Source: Actinomyces dentalis DSM 19115 (GTDB lineage: Bacteria; Actinomycetota; Actinomycetes; Actinomycetales; Actinomycetaceae). Taken from it: DNA of 61,866 bases. The translations under genes and the position numbers were made by a program. Numbering within the stretch: the stretch's first letter is position 1; each line of letters starts with the position of its first letter. Below the pieces are notes generated by a model. The model saw only the letters and a program-made list of their open reading frames with translations. It was not told the origin of the DNA and searched no databases. Shown piece by piece: positions 42,656 through 50,447 of the stretch. The stretch spans positions 1 to 61,866 of the forward strand of contig NZ_AUBL01000025.1 in the NCBI RefSeq assembly GCF_000429225.1, in the 5' to 3' direction.

Positions 42656-43591
42656 TCAGTCGAGCTCGTCGTCCAGGTCGTCATCGAGGTCGTCGTCCGA
42701 GCCGCCACCGCCGCCCGCGGCGACGGGCTGGGGCAGCCGCACGGCCTCGTGGAACTCGGGGTTGAGCTGGACGTAGATGAAGGCCAGGCAGAGGCCGAGG
42801 ATGCCCAGGGCGACGAGCGTGACGCCGGTGGGGACGGTGCTGACGACCCACTTGGACAGATCGCCCCACTGACTCAGGTCGTGCCCGCCCTTCGGGTCGG
42901 CGATCGATCCGCTCCCGGCCATTGTGGTGGAGAAGGTGGCGACGACGAAGCCGATGAAGAAGAACGGCATGAGCTTGCGCGCCTTCATCATATTGATGAC
43001 CATGGCGTAGCCGACGACGACGATGAAGCCGCCGGCGATATGCAGGCCGTTGGTGATGACGGCCGGAATGGCCTTGAGGGCTTTCTCCACGCTGTCGCCG
43101 GAGGCGAAGAAGGCGACAGCGGCGGTGGGCACGGCCACGCGCAGGCCCTGGAGGGACAGGGCGATGAAGTGCATGACCTCGATGCCCCGCATATTGGCCC
43201 GGTCGGCGAGCCTGTCCACCCGGTGGGCGAAGAAGACGTTGACCGTGCGCACGAAGATGGTCAGGGCCTGGCCCGCGACGGCCAGCGGAACCGCCACGGC
43301 GATGGCCTCGTCCCGGGACTGCCCGCCGGCGATGGCGATGACGGTGGACACGGTCGAGGCCAGGGCGGCGTCGGGGGCCATGGCGGCGCCGACGTTCATC
43401 CAGCCCAGGCTCAGCAGCTCCAGGGCCCCGCCGACCATAATGCCGGTCTTCGGGTCGCCCAGGGCCAGGCCGGTGAGGGTGCAGGCGATGATCGGACGGT
43501 AGAACATGCGCTCGTCCAGAACGGAGTCGCAACCGGCCAGGAAGGCCACGAGTGTCACGAGGATGATCTGGACCATGCTGATATCTTGCAT
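42656..43591 (-). CDS. PTS mannose/fructose/sorbose family, IIC component
   Basis: 311 residues, polytopic. It pairs with IID to carry the sugar across the membrane. VQIILVTLVAFLAGCDSVL starts the first helix. IIACTLTGLALGDPKTGIMV and LELLSLGWMNVGAAMAPDAA are typical IIC sequence. The C-terminal 20 residues are Gly and then Asp-rich (SDDDLDDDLDDELD), encoded by short repeats, and are not part of the usual family. The ATG at 43591 is chosen because the protein then begins directly before the first helix. Confidence 0.94.
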   Translation of the reverse strand: MQDISMVQIILVTLVAFLAGCDSVLDERMFYRPIIACTLTGLALGDPKTGIMVGGALELLSLGWMNVGAAMAPDAALASTVSTVIAIAGGQSRDEAIAVAVPLAVAGQALTIFVRTVNVFFAHRVDRLADRANMRGIEVMHFIALSLQGLRVAVPTAAVAFFASGDSVEKALKAIPAVITNGLHIAGGFIVVVGYAMVINMMKARKLMPFFFIGFVVATFSTTMAGSGSIADPKGGHDLSQWGDLSKWVVSTVPTGVTLVALGILGLCLAFIYVQLNPEFHEAVRLPQPVAAGGGGGSDDDLDDDLDDELD

Positions 43592-43736
43592 GAGTCTGCT
43601 TTCTGCGGATATGACGGGAGAGGGCGGGAGGATGATCACCGGACGGGCCCGGGAGCTCTCGGCGTCGGCGCTCCTCCTCGAGCGCCATCGCCGCGGCCCG
43701 GTCGCGGCGATGGCGCCACGACCGGGCGGGCGTTTT

Positions 43737-44231
43737 TCAGGAGATGAAGCCCTTGGACTTCAGGGCCTCCATGAGATCCGAGCGGCCGGTCGAGGGGACC
43801 TGCTGGATGTACTGGGTGATGCCGCGCTTGTCGATCTCCTGGAAGGCCTTGGCGTCCTCGTCCGAGATGTAGACGGCCTGGGACAGGGCCTTGGTGCCCT
43901 GCTTGAAGGTCATGCCGCCGACATTGACCTCGTCCGCCTTGACGCCCAGGTCGAGCAGCCGGACGACGTCCGCCGGGGTCTCCACGACGATGACGGTCTT
44001 GAGGCTGGCGTACTTCGGGTTCTTGTAGACGCGGGCGGCCTTCTCCACGCCCAGGACGTGGACCTTGACCTTGCCGCCACCGGTCTGGAGCATGAGCGTC
44101 TTGCGCAGCTCGTCATTGGCGGCGCCGTCGGACACCGCGAGGATGGCCTCGGCCCCGAGGGTCCCCGCCCAGTTGTTGGCCACCTGGCCGTGGACCAGGC
44201 GTGAGTCGATGCGCAGGAGCTTGATATCCAT
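43737..44231 (-). CDS. PTS mannose/fructose/sorbose family, IIB component
   Basis: 164 residues, cytoplasmic. It takes phosphate from IIA on His14 (RIDSRLVHGQVANNW) and passes it to the sugar. Other family blocks are AILAVSDGAANDELRKTLML and LDLGVKADEVNVGGMTF. Its ATG overlaps the IIA stop by one base (TGATG), and a gap of about 145 bp precedes the IIC start. Confidence 0.95.
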   Translation of the reverse strand: MDIKLLRIDSRLVHGQVANNWAGTLGAEAILAVSDGAANDELRKTLMLQTGGGKVKVHVLGVEKAARVYKNPKYASLKTVIVVETPADVVRLLDLGVKADEVNVGGMTFKQGTKALSQAVYISDEDAKAFQEIDKRGITQYIQQVPSTGRSDLMEALKSKGFIS

Positions 44232-44668
44232 CAGAGCTCGTCTCCTTCGTCGTCGGATTCGGTGGTGGTGGGGGTGAAGATCTCGGAGAGGACCTTGACG
44301 CCGCCGGCTCCGGCGGTCCGGGCCGTCTCGACCAGCTCGGGCAGGGTCCCGCCGATCATGCGGCGGCCGAGGACCTCGATGAGCATGGGCAGGTTGACGC
44401 CGGTGACCACGTCGGCGTCCTCGCGCTGCGCGGCGAAGCGGGCCGCCGCGTTGTACGGGCTGCCCCCGAGCAGGTCCACGAGGATCAGGTAGTGGTCGCT
44501 CGAGGACTTCTCGACGGCGGCGGCGTACTTGGCGAGCAGGTCGTCCGGGCCCTCCGAGGGGTCGAAGGTGACGGCGACGAGGTCCTCCTGGGGGCCCGCG
44601 ATCATGGCGGACGAGGCGATCAGCCCCTCCGCCAGATGACCGTGGGCGGCGACAATGACAGCGACCAT
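44231..44668 (-). CDS. PTS mannose/fructose/sorbose family, IIA component
   Basis: 145 residues, cytoplasmic. It accepts phosphate from HPr on His9 (VIVAAHGHLAEGLIAS). VDLLGGSPYNAAARFA and GVNLPMLIEVL are the other conserved blocks. A separate IIA is seen, rather than the fused IIAB of enterobacterial ManX. It is the first gene of the operon, with the ribosome-binding site AAGGAG upstream. The final residues (TTTESDDEGDEL) are acidic. Confidence 0.95.
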   Translation of the reverse strand: MVAVIVAAHGHLAEGLIASSAMIAGPQEDLVAVTFDPSEGPDDLLAKYAAAVEKSSSDHYLILVDLLGGSPYNAAARFAAQREDADVVTGVNLPMLIEVLGRRMIGGTLPELVETARTAGAGGVKVLSEIFTPTTTESDDEGDEL

Positions 44669-44772
44669 GGGCGCTCCTTAACTCCTTGGTGTGTCGGTGC
44701 GATCCGGGATCGGATCGCACCGCGGCGCGCAGGGCCGACGGAGAGGCGCCGTTGACCCCGCGGGGATACTGT

Positions 44773-44785
44773 GCAATTCAATTGC
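44773..44785. promoter_or_regulatory. Dyad upstream of the PTS operon
   Basis: GCAATTCAATTGC is a perfect 6+1+6 palindrome about 105 bp before the IIA start and in the AT-rich core. It is a candidate binding site for a sugar-responsive regulator not encoded here. Confidence 0.5.
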
Positions 44786-45283
44786 TAGAACCTTATCTGC
44801 AAGGCATCCCGCGCCATAATACGTCACATCCCGCCGCGTCGCACCTCCGAACGGGAAGTCAGTAAAATCGACGGACAAGTCGTCTGACGTCAGAGGGGTG
44901 TGGAGTCCCGGCGGAGTCGTCCTGCGGCCCGACGGCGTCGGACCGCGGCGCCCGGCCGTGCCCGCGCCCGCGGCGGTGGGGCGATCAGGGCGTCCCGGGC
45001 GGCGGCGACGGCCGGGGTCCGTCCGCGCCCGCGGCGACGGCGGAAGGGCGGTCCGGACCGCCGTGCGGACCGAGGGCCGGGGCGGCGCGCCGGAAGAGGA
45101 TGACGGTCCGGGTACCGCCGTGCGCGGACCGGGGGAGCCGGCGGCGTCGATGCGCTCATCCGATGGGTCCACCCGGCGCCGGGGCGGACCGGGATCCCCC
45201 GCGGGACGGGGCGTCCGCCAATATTATGACCGACCGGCGGACCTCCGATCGGCCGATTGACGCGGATCGGCCCGCGGGTCATG

Positions 45284-45299
45284 GTAATGCCATTATTAC
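45284..45299. promoter_or_regulatory. Dyad upstream of the secreted-peptide gene
   Basis: GTAATGCCATTATTAC has perfect 5-bp arms. TTGACG at 45257-45262 could be the -35 element. It lies 55-70 bp before the GTG at 45355. Confidence 0.45.
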
Positions 45300-45354
45300 T
45301 TCCTCTCCGCATCGACCCCTCGCCCTTCCTCATCCCGATTCTTCGGAGGTTCTC

Positions 45355-45609
45355 GTGAAATCCACTCGCGCGGTGCGTATTCTCGGCGCCGTGACGGTAA
45401 CTATTCTTCTCGGCTGGGTGATGATTCTCTGCCCGCTCTCGGCCGACGCCGAGCCCGTCGTCTCCGGGCCCGCAGTCGTCGCGGTGCAGCAGGACAGCCG
45501 CATCACCGTCAATGAGAATGCGCTCGACCACAGGCGCTACCCCGACACGCTGTGCTCCTACCGTCGAGTCGGGAGATGGACCAAGTGGTGGTGCGTCTGG
45601 CTGCGCTGA
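45355..45609 (+). CDS. Small secreted cationic peptide
   Basis: 84 residues. The signal sequence (VRILGAVTVTILLGWVMILC, then PLSADAEP) predicts cleavage near ADA, leaving about 50 residues. The mature peptide ends TLCSYRRVGRWTKWWCVWLR, with two Cys that could form a disulfide and a Trp/Arg-rich tail typical of membrane-active peptides. The GTG start is supported by GGAGGT just upstream. No homologous family is recognised. It could be a bacteriocin-like or signalling peptide, or a secreted protein of other use. Confidence 0.65.
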   Translation: MKSTRAVRILGAVTVTILLGWVMILCPLSADAEPVVSGPAVVAVQQDSRITVNENALDHRRYPDTLCSYRRVGRWTKWWCVWLR

Positions 45610-45734
45610 CCGGGTCGGGAAGCGGGCCCGGTCCCATCCTCGCCCGCCCGAGCCCGCCATGCCCCGCGCCCGGCTCTCACGCGGGGGGCTCCCGTCTACG
45701 ATCGGCACACCCCCTCATACTGGCCCGGACGGCC

Positions 45735-46646
45735 TCAGGGCCGCGGGGCGACGGGCGCGATGCCCGCGTAGGAGGCCGCGGCGCCCGCGGACAGGACCGC
45801 CGTCGAGCCCGCGCGCATGCCCTCATTCACCGCATCCGGGAAGTCGTGGCCCGCGGCGAGCGCCGCCGCGAGCGCGCCGACCGCGGCGTCTCCGGCTCCC
45901 GTCGTGTCGACGACCGGTCCCAGGTCGATCGCCGGGACGTGCACCGCGCCCTCGTCCGAGGCCCGCGCGGCGCCGTTCCCGCCGAGCGTCACGAGCACGC
46001 GGGGGATGCCCCGCTCGTGCAGCGCCACCGCCGCGGAGACGGCCTCCTCGGCCGTCTCGGGCGCCGGAGCCCCCAGGACGAGCCCGCACTCGCCCTCATT
46101 GACGACCAGGACGTCCACGCTCGCCAGCGTCTCCGCCGGGATCGGGTAGACGGGGGCCAGGTTGAGGACCACCCTCGCCCCGGCCGCATGCGTCCAGGCG
46201 ATGACGGTCTCGTTGACGGCCGGGGGGATCTCGCCCTGCAGGACGACGACGTCGTCGGGCGCGAGCTCGACCTCCGCGGCCGCCTGCTCCCCGGTGACGC
46301 GGCCGTTGGCCCCGGCGTCGAGGATGATCGTGTTCTCCCCGACGGCGTTGACGGTGATGAAGGCGATTCCGCTGGTGGTCTCCTCGTCCGTGCGCAGGGC
46401 GGAGACGTCCACGCCGTGCTCGCGCAGCTCCTCGCGCAGGGCGATGCCCGACGCGTCGCCGCCGACGCGGCCGACGAACAATGCGGTGGCCCCTGCGTGG
46501 GCGGCCGCCGCGGCCTGGTTGGCCCCCTTGCCGCCCAGGCGGTAGGTGGTGGAGGTGTCCGAGAGGGTCTCGCCCGGCCGGGGGAAGCGGTCGACCGTGA
46601 CCGTGATGTCCTGGTTGATGGAACCGACGACGATGACGCGTCCCAT
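45735..46646 (-). CDS. rbsK: Ribokinase (PfkB family)
   Basis: 303 residues. It phosphorylates ribose at O-5. The start VVGSINQDITVTVDRFPRPG and the following TYRLGGKGANQAAAAAHAGA are typical of ribokinase, and the C-terminal DTTGAGDAAVGALAAAL contains the catalytic Asp. The ATG at 46646 has GGAG upstream. It is divergent from a GntR-type gene, and the 109-bp gap contains that gene's operator-like dyad. No ribose transporter is adjacent. Confidence 0.9.
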   Translation of the reverse strand: MGRVIVVGSINQDITVTVDRFPRPGETLSDTSTTYRLGGKGANQAAAAAHAGATALFVGRVGGDASGIALREELREHGVDVSALRTDEETTSGIAFITVNAVGENTIILDAGANGRVTGEQAAAEVELAPDDVVVLQGEIPPAVNETVIAWTHAAGARVVLNLAPVYPIPAETLASVDVLVVNEGECGLVLGAPAPETAEEAVSAAVALHERGIPRVLVTLGGNGAARASDEGAVHVPAIDLGPVVDTTGAGDAAVGALAAALAAGHDFPDAVNEGMRAGSTAVLSAGAAASYAGIAPVAPRP

Positions 46647-46720
46647 GATGAGCTCCTTCGCTTCGGCGGGGTGAGTCGTCACGGGGTGGATCGTAACCGG
46701 GGCCGGATCCGGACACAGGA

Positions 46721-46749
46721 TTGCACATGCTGTACATGTGCGATATAAA
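46721..46749 (+). promoter_or_regulatory. Promoter and operator-like dyad of the GntR gene
   Basis: A -35 TTGCAC (46721-46726), a 17-bp spacer and a -10 TATAAA (46744-46749) are followed by 6 nt and the GTG at 46756. GCACATG (46723-46729) and CATGTGC (46735-46741) form a perfect dyad with a 5-bp centre inside the promoter, expected for autoregulation. Confidence 0.75.
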
Positions 46750-46755
46750 CAGTGT

Positions 46756-47163
46756 GTGCACATCGTCCTCTCCCGGACGTCCGGGACGCCCATGTACGAG
46801 CAGATCGTCGATCAGATCCGTCAGGCCATCTGGTCCGGCGACCTGCCCGCCGGGACCCCGCTGCCCTCGCTGCGCCGGCTCGCGAGGGACCTCGAGGTCT
46901 CCCTCATCACCACCACCCGCGCCTACAACGACCTCGCCGCGGCCGGCCTCATCGCCAACCAGGTCGGCCGCGGCAGCTTCGTCCTCCCCCAGGACGAGTC
47001 CGAGACCCGCGAACGGCTCCTCGCCCGGCTGGACGCCCAGCTCGACGGCGCCGTCGCCACCGCGCGCCTGGCCGGCCTCGACCTGCCCGACCTCCACGAA
47101 AGGACCGCACGACGATGGACCGAGAAGAAGCAGACCGGCGGGAAGCCGGCCGAGAAGGAGTGA
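46756..47163 (+). CDS. GntR-family regulator, YtrA subfamily
   Basis: 135 residues. A short winged-helix regulator: PMYEQIVDQIRQAIWSGDLP, PLPSLRRLARDLEVSLITTT and GLIANQVGRGSFVL form the DNA-binding domain. Only a short tail follows, as in YtrA types that control adjacent ABC transporters. The GTG at 46756 is chosen from the promoter spacing (leaderless). The gene overlaps the ATPase gene and contains its ribosome-binding site. Repression is probably relieved by envelope stress or peptide antibiotics, as in relatives (inference). Confidence 0.9.
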   Translation: MHIVLSRTSGTPMYEQIVDQIRQAIWSGDLPAGTPLPSLRRLARDLEVSLITTTRAYNDLAAAGLIANQVGRGSFVLPQDESETRERLLARLDAQLDGAVATARLAGLDLPDLHERTARRWTEKKQTGGKPAEKE

Positions 47164-48092
47164 ACGGCCCGGAGCCCGCGGACGCGGCCCGCCCGGCGCC
47201 CGCCGGCGCCATCCGCCTGGACGCCGTCGTGCGCAGGCAGGGGACCTTCACCCTGGGGCCCCTCGACATGACCGTGCCCGCCGGCATGGTCACCGGCTTC
47301 GTCGGGCCCAACGGGGCCGGCAAGACCACCGCCATCAAGGCGATGCTCGGCATGGTCGGCATCGACGCCGGTTCGATCAGCGTGCTCGGCGGCGCCCCCG
47401 GGGCCCGCCACGGGCGCATCGGCGTCGTCCTGGACCGCCTGGCCCTGTCCCGGGACTGGACGGCCGTCTCCGCCGCCCGCAGCCTGGAGCGCTTCTATCC
47501 CGACTGGGACCGGGACCTGCTCGACGACCTCCTGACCCGCCTGGACGTGCCGGCCCGGGTCAAGATCAAGGACCTGTCGCGGGGGCAGGGCGTCAAGCTC
47601 CAGCTCGCCCTCGCCCTCGCCCACCGCCCCGAGCTCCTCATCCTCGACGAGCCGACCTCGGGCCTGGACCCCGTCGCGCGCCTGGAGGTCCTCGACATCC
47701 TCCGCGACTTCCTCATCGCCGAGGGGCGGACGGTCCTCTTCTCCACCCACATCACCTCCGACCTGGAGCGCATCGCCGATCACCTCCACATCATCGGGGC
47801 CGGCCGCACCCGCTTCGCCGGGACCCTGCCCGACCTCGTCGAGCAGTGGGCGATGGCCCGCGGCCCCGTCTCCGCCCTGACCCCCGGGGCCGAGGCCGTC
47901 CTCGTCGGAACCCGGCGCAACGGGGCGGGCGCCTTCGCGGGGCTCATCAGGACCGCGGACACCGCCGTCTTCGGCCCCGATGTCCTCATCGAGCCCCCGT
48001 CCATCGACGAGGCCGTCGTGGCCATGACCCGCGGCCCGGAGCCCGACCGCCGCAGCGCCCGCTCCGCCGCGGAGCTCGCCGAGAAGCACTGA
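47115..48092 (+). CDS. ABC transporter ATP-binding protein (YtrB-like)
   Basis: 325 residues. Walker A is VGPNGAGKTTAIK, the signature is LSRGQGVKLQLALAL (variant of LSGGQ), Walker B is LLILDEPTSGLDPVA and the H-loop is LFSTHITSDL. It starts inside the 3' end of the regulator gene. A GTG at 47160 overlapping the regulator stop is the alternative start. With the 48130 permease it forms an ABC-2 type exporter, probably for antimicrobial peptides or lipids. Confidence 0.9.
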   Translation: MDREEADRREAGREGVNGPEPADAARPAPAGAIRLDAVVRRQGTFTLGPLDMTVPAGMVTGFVGPNGAGKTTAIKAMLGMVGIDAGSISVLGGAPGARHGRIGVVLDRLALSRDWTAVSAARSLERFYPDWDRDLLDDLLTRLDVPARVKIKDLSRGQGVKLQLALALAHRPELLILDEPTSGLDPVARLEVLDILRDFLIAEGRTVLFSTHITSDLERIADHLHIIGAGRTRFAGTLPDLVEQWAMARGPVSALTPGAEAVLVGTRRNGAGAFAGLIRTADTAVFGPDVLIEPPSIDEAVVAMTRGPEPDRRSARSAAELAEKH

Positions 48093-48129
48093 GAGAAGCA
48101 CCGGAAGAATCATCGAGAAGGGCACTGAC

Positions 48130-48783
48130 ATGCACGTCATCTGGAACCTGCTGCGCGCGGAGCTGTCCGCCCACGCCGCCACGCTGTGCAGCTTCGTCGT
48201 CGTCGCGGCCATCATCTCCACAGCGAACCTCGTCATGGGCGGGGCGACGCCGGCCATCGCCGTGTGCGTCCTGACGGTCGCCTTCCTGCCCAGCGCCCTG
48301 TTCGCGCAGGACGAGCGCGCGCACTTGGACACCATGTACTCGGTTCTGCCGGTGACGCGCGCGCAGTTCGTCGTCGCCCGCTACCTGCTCGTCGCCCTGA
48401 TCGTCGCCGCCGCAACCCTTGTGGGCCTCATCGCCGCACGGGTCGACGACGCCGTGCGCGGCCCCTGGACCGGACTCCTCCCCCTGTCCACGGTGGGGAT
48501 CGCGGGTCTGGCCGTGGGGGCGGTCGGCGTGATCGTCGCCATCCAGCTCCTCCTCTTCTTCTCCCTGGGCTATGCGCGCACGGGAATGTACGCCTACGGC
48601 GCGACCATGATCCTCATGTTCGCCTTCGGGCTCCTGACCCAGAAGCTCCCCGATCTGGCCGCCACCATTATCCGGTGGGCGGGCTCGCCGTGGACCGGGG
48701 CGGTCGGGTCGGGGATCGCGGCGGCGGTGCTCGCCCTGTCCGCCGTGAGCTCAGTTCGCCTCTACCGGCGCCGGAGCCTGTGA
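48130..48783 (+). CDS. ABC-2 type permease
   Basis: 217 residues with about six hydrophobic segments (LCSFVVVAAIISTANLVMGG; AIAVCVLTVAFLPSALFAQD; YLLVALIVAAATLVGLIAAR; STVGIAGLAVGAVGVIVAIQ; YGATMILMFAFGLLTQKL; IAAAVLALSAVSSVRLYRRR). The DERAHLDTMYSVLPVTRAQFV segment after the second helix is typical of ABC-2 permeases. It is the partner of the ATPase gene ending 37 bp upstream. Confidence 0.88.
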   Translation: MHVIWNLLRAELSAHAATLCSFVVVAAIISTANLVMGGATPAIAVCVLTVAFLPSALFAQDERAHLDTMYSVLPVTRAQFVVARYLLVALIVAAATLVGLIAARVDDAVRGPWTGLLPLSTVGIAGLAVGAVGVIVAIQLLLFFSLGYARTGMYAYGATMILMFAFGLLTQKLPDLAATIIRWAGSPWTGAVGSGIAAAVLALSAVSSVRLYRRRSL

Positions 48784-49235
48784 CGCCCTCGGCGCTCCCG
48801 CGCCTCCTCATCGGATCGCAGCGCACCGGGCAGGCCCCGACTCTGACCGATCGGGCCCTCACGGGCTGCACGATCAGCCGAGGACGTCAAGCACCGCCCC
48901 GGATCAACCGCTGGCACAGAACCCGACTCCACCCCACCATCACAACGGAGAACCGGAACTTGACCAACGCATCCACGCCTATAACCCGCCGCATCTCGAC
49001 GTCGAGCGGCGTTCCCGCGGGTACCGCCTGGTCGTCGACCCTGCTCGTCGAGGTGTCCGTCATGGCCTTCATCCGCTCCGCCGCGGGTGAGCCCCTTGGT
49101 GCGGTGGTGATTCCCGCGAGGCTCCTCCGCCGCGGACTCGGGCGCGGCTGCGAATGCTGCTGCGCACCACCTCATCCGCCCCATTCGTTTCGCTGCGGGC
49201 GCGGGCGGACCCATGGCGGGAGGTCCGGCGGCTCA
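48784..49235. other. Gene-poor interval
   Basis: A 61-codon minus-strand frame (48887-49072, beginning MKAMTDTSTSRVDDQAVPAG) has plausible but unconvincing coding character and may be a gene fragment. Nothing else is seen. Confidence 0.35.
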
Positions 49236-49367
49236 AAAAAGGTGGCTGTCGCATATCTTTCACCCTTCGTCCCGCGCTCCTCCCATCACGAAATGGCGCA
49301 ATGACGCCATTCCCCATGAGCGCAGGAGTCGCCGCGCACCCGAAAGTTAAGCGCCGGCCACCTTTTT
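49236..49367. mobile_element. MITE-like element, 132 bp
   Basis: It has terminal inverted repeats of 26 bp with four mismatches, AAAAAGGTGGCTGTCGCATA... at 49236-49261 and its partner at 49342-49367. A nested inner palindrome, AATGGCGCAATGACGCCATT, lies in between. No coding capacity. Confidence 0.7.
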
Positions 49368-49474
49368 CCGCCCCGCCGTCGCCCCGAACCGCGATGGCGG
49401 GATCGGCCGGGGTGATCGTCGGGGGCGGCCCGGGCGGCATCGGGGGCGGTTCCGGCGTCCCCCGCTCCCGCCGG

Positions 49475-49690
49475 TCGTCCCGCATGGTGGGACGGCGTCT
49501 CGCATGTCGTGACGCGCCCCGGCTCGCGAGATCGTCACCCAACCCGCGAGCACGTCACTTAACCCGCGAGATCGTCACTTAACCCGCGAGCACGTCACTC
49601 TGGCAGACGTGCTCGCGGGTTAAGTGACGTGCTCGGCGGTTACCCGGCGATCTCGCGGACCGCGGCGCCCGGCGCCGCTGCGCCCCGGAC
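49475..49690. repeat. Repeat family C, inverted copy
   Basis: It is related to 9081-9260 in reverse orientation. It has AACCCGCGAGCACGTCAC-type units at 20-bp period, alternating with an ATCGTCAC variant. A perfect 16-bp stem is formed by AACCCGCGAGCACGTC and its complement around the loop ACTCTGGCA (about 49580-49620). Confidence 0.8.
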
Positions 49691-49691
49691 G

Positions 49692-49735
49692 CCGGGACGT
49701 GCACTCCGCCCCCGGGAACGACGGTCGGACCGACG
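49692..49735. repeat. Degenerate piece of repeat family A
   Basis: GACGTGCACTCCGCCCCCGG continuing to GAACGACGGTCGGACCGAC resembles GACGTGCACTTCGCACTCGAG...GAACGACGGTTGGAAC of repeat A with several differences. Confidence 0.5.
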
Positions 49736-49831
49736 TGGTCCAACCGCACATGAATGGTCCGCACAGGAGAGCGCCACCATGAGCCCACTGAATAACCTTC
49801 GGGGGCCCACTCCCGCCCACCTGACCGGGCC

Positions 49832-50146
49832 TCAGGACATGAGCGGCAGGTCGAGGTCGTAGGCGAGGACGATCGCGCGGGCGAGGGCCTTCTCCTGCGC
49901 GGGGCTGAGGAGGCCGAGCGTCCGGCCCAGGCGGCTGCTCGGGATCGTCAAAACGTTGTCGAGGCTGATCGCGCAGTCATGGTCGAGCCCCTCGGCGGGC
50001 CCCACCGGGACCTCGCTTGAGAGCCCCTTGACGGTCGAGGTGATGGGCGCGACCGTCACCTTCGTCATCGCCTCGCGTGCCGCTGCACGGGTGAGGACGA
50101 CGACGGGGCGGGTCTTGTCGAGCCTGGCCAGGCAGACCTCGCGCAC
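49832..50146 (-). CDS. MazF/PemK-type toxin
   Basis: 104 residues. MazF toxins are ribosome-independent mRNA interferases. The typical start VREVCLARLDKTRPVVVLTR and the central SSEVPVGPAEGLDHDCAISLDNV and VLTIPSSRLGRTLGLLS follow the family. The GTG at 50146 is one base after the antitoxin stop, so the genes are coupled. It is somewhat short compared with 110-120 residues, but the core strands appear intact. Confidence 0.88.
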   Translation of the reverse strand: MREVCLARLDKTRPVVVLTRAAAREAMTKVTVAPITSTVKGLSSEVPVGPAEGLDHDCAISLDNVLTIPSSRLGRTLGLLSPAQEKALARAIVLAYDLDLPLMS

Positions 50147-50147
50147 G

Positions 50148-50384
50148 TCAGTCCTCAGGGGCAGGACGCTGGTCGGTGCTCCAGGCGACGAGCTCATCGA
50201 GGTCGTCGGCGGGGCCCTCGCGGTGCAGGATCGTGAGGTCGCGCAACGCGGCCCTGCGGCGCATCTCGCGCTCAAGGGCCTCGGTGACGAGAGAGGCACG
50301 GCTCGGAGCGACCCCGGCGGAGACGGCCTCGTCGAGGAAGGTGACGACGTCGTCGGGCAGCCTCACGGCGATCTGGGTGCTCAT
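50148..50384 (-). CDS. MazE-like antitoxin (ribbon-helix-helix)
   Basis: 78 residues. MSTQIAVRLPDDVVTFLDEA is the ribbon-helix-helix start and SRASLVTEALEREMRRRAAL the second helix; the acidic tail (GPADDLDELVAWSTDQRPAP) should wrap the toxin. The ATG at 50384 has TATCCT 6 nt upstream, a leaderless arrangement. It probably represses its own promoter with the toxin, as is usual. Confidence 0.88.
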   Translation of the reverse strand: MSTQIAVRLPDDVVTFLDEAVSAGVAPSRASLVTEALEREMRRRAALRDLTILHREGPADDLDELVAWSTDQRPAPED

Positions 50385-50390
50385 GAGCTC

Positions 50391-50396
50391 AGGATA
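50391..50396 (-). promoter_or_regulatory. Leaderless-type -10 (TATCCT) of the toxin-antitoxin pair
   Basis: TATCCT on the minus strand is followed by 6 nt and the ATG at 50384. Confidence 0.55.
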
Positions 50397-50447
50397 ACGT
50401 CGTGCATCCCGAAATGGGATTCGTAGGAGGTGCCGCGCCGGCGGAGC

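Larger units (their letters stand above)
44669..45354. other. Regulatory region between the PTS operon and the secreted-peptide gene
   Basis: This divergent intergenic region of nearly 700 bp has an AT-richer core (44770-44890) with a TATTAT on the minus strand near 44816-44821, likely part of the PTS promoter. 44890-45230 is very GC-rich without a gene that I accept. Dyads are listed separately at 44773 and 45284. Confidence 0.45.

Noticed and set aside
44890..45240. A gene in the GC-rich interval upstream of the secreted peptide
   Set aside because: Frames on both strands are Arg/Pro-rich without motifs or a start signal.
45355..45609. Lactococcin 972-type bacteriocin
   Set aside because: Size and secretion fit, but the typical conserved residues and the adjacent DUF1430 membrane protein are missing.
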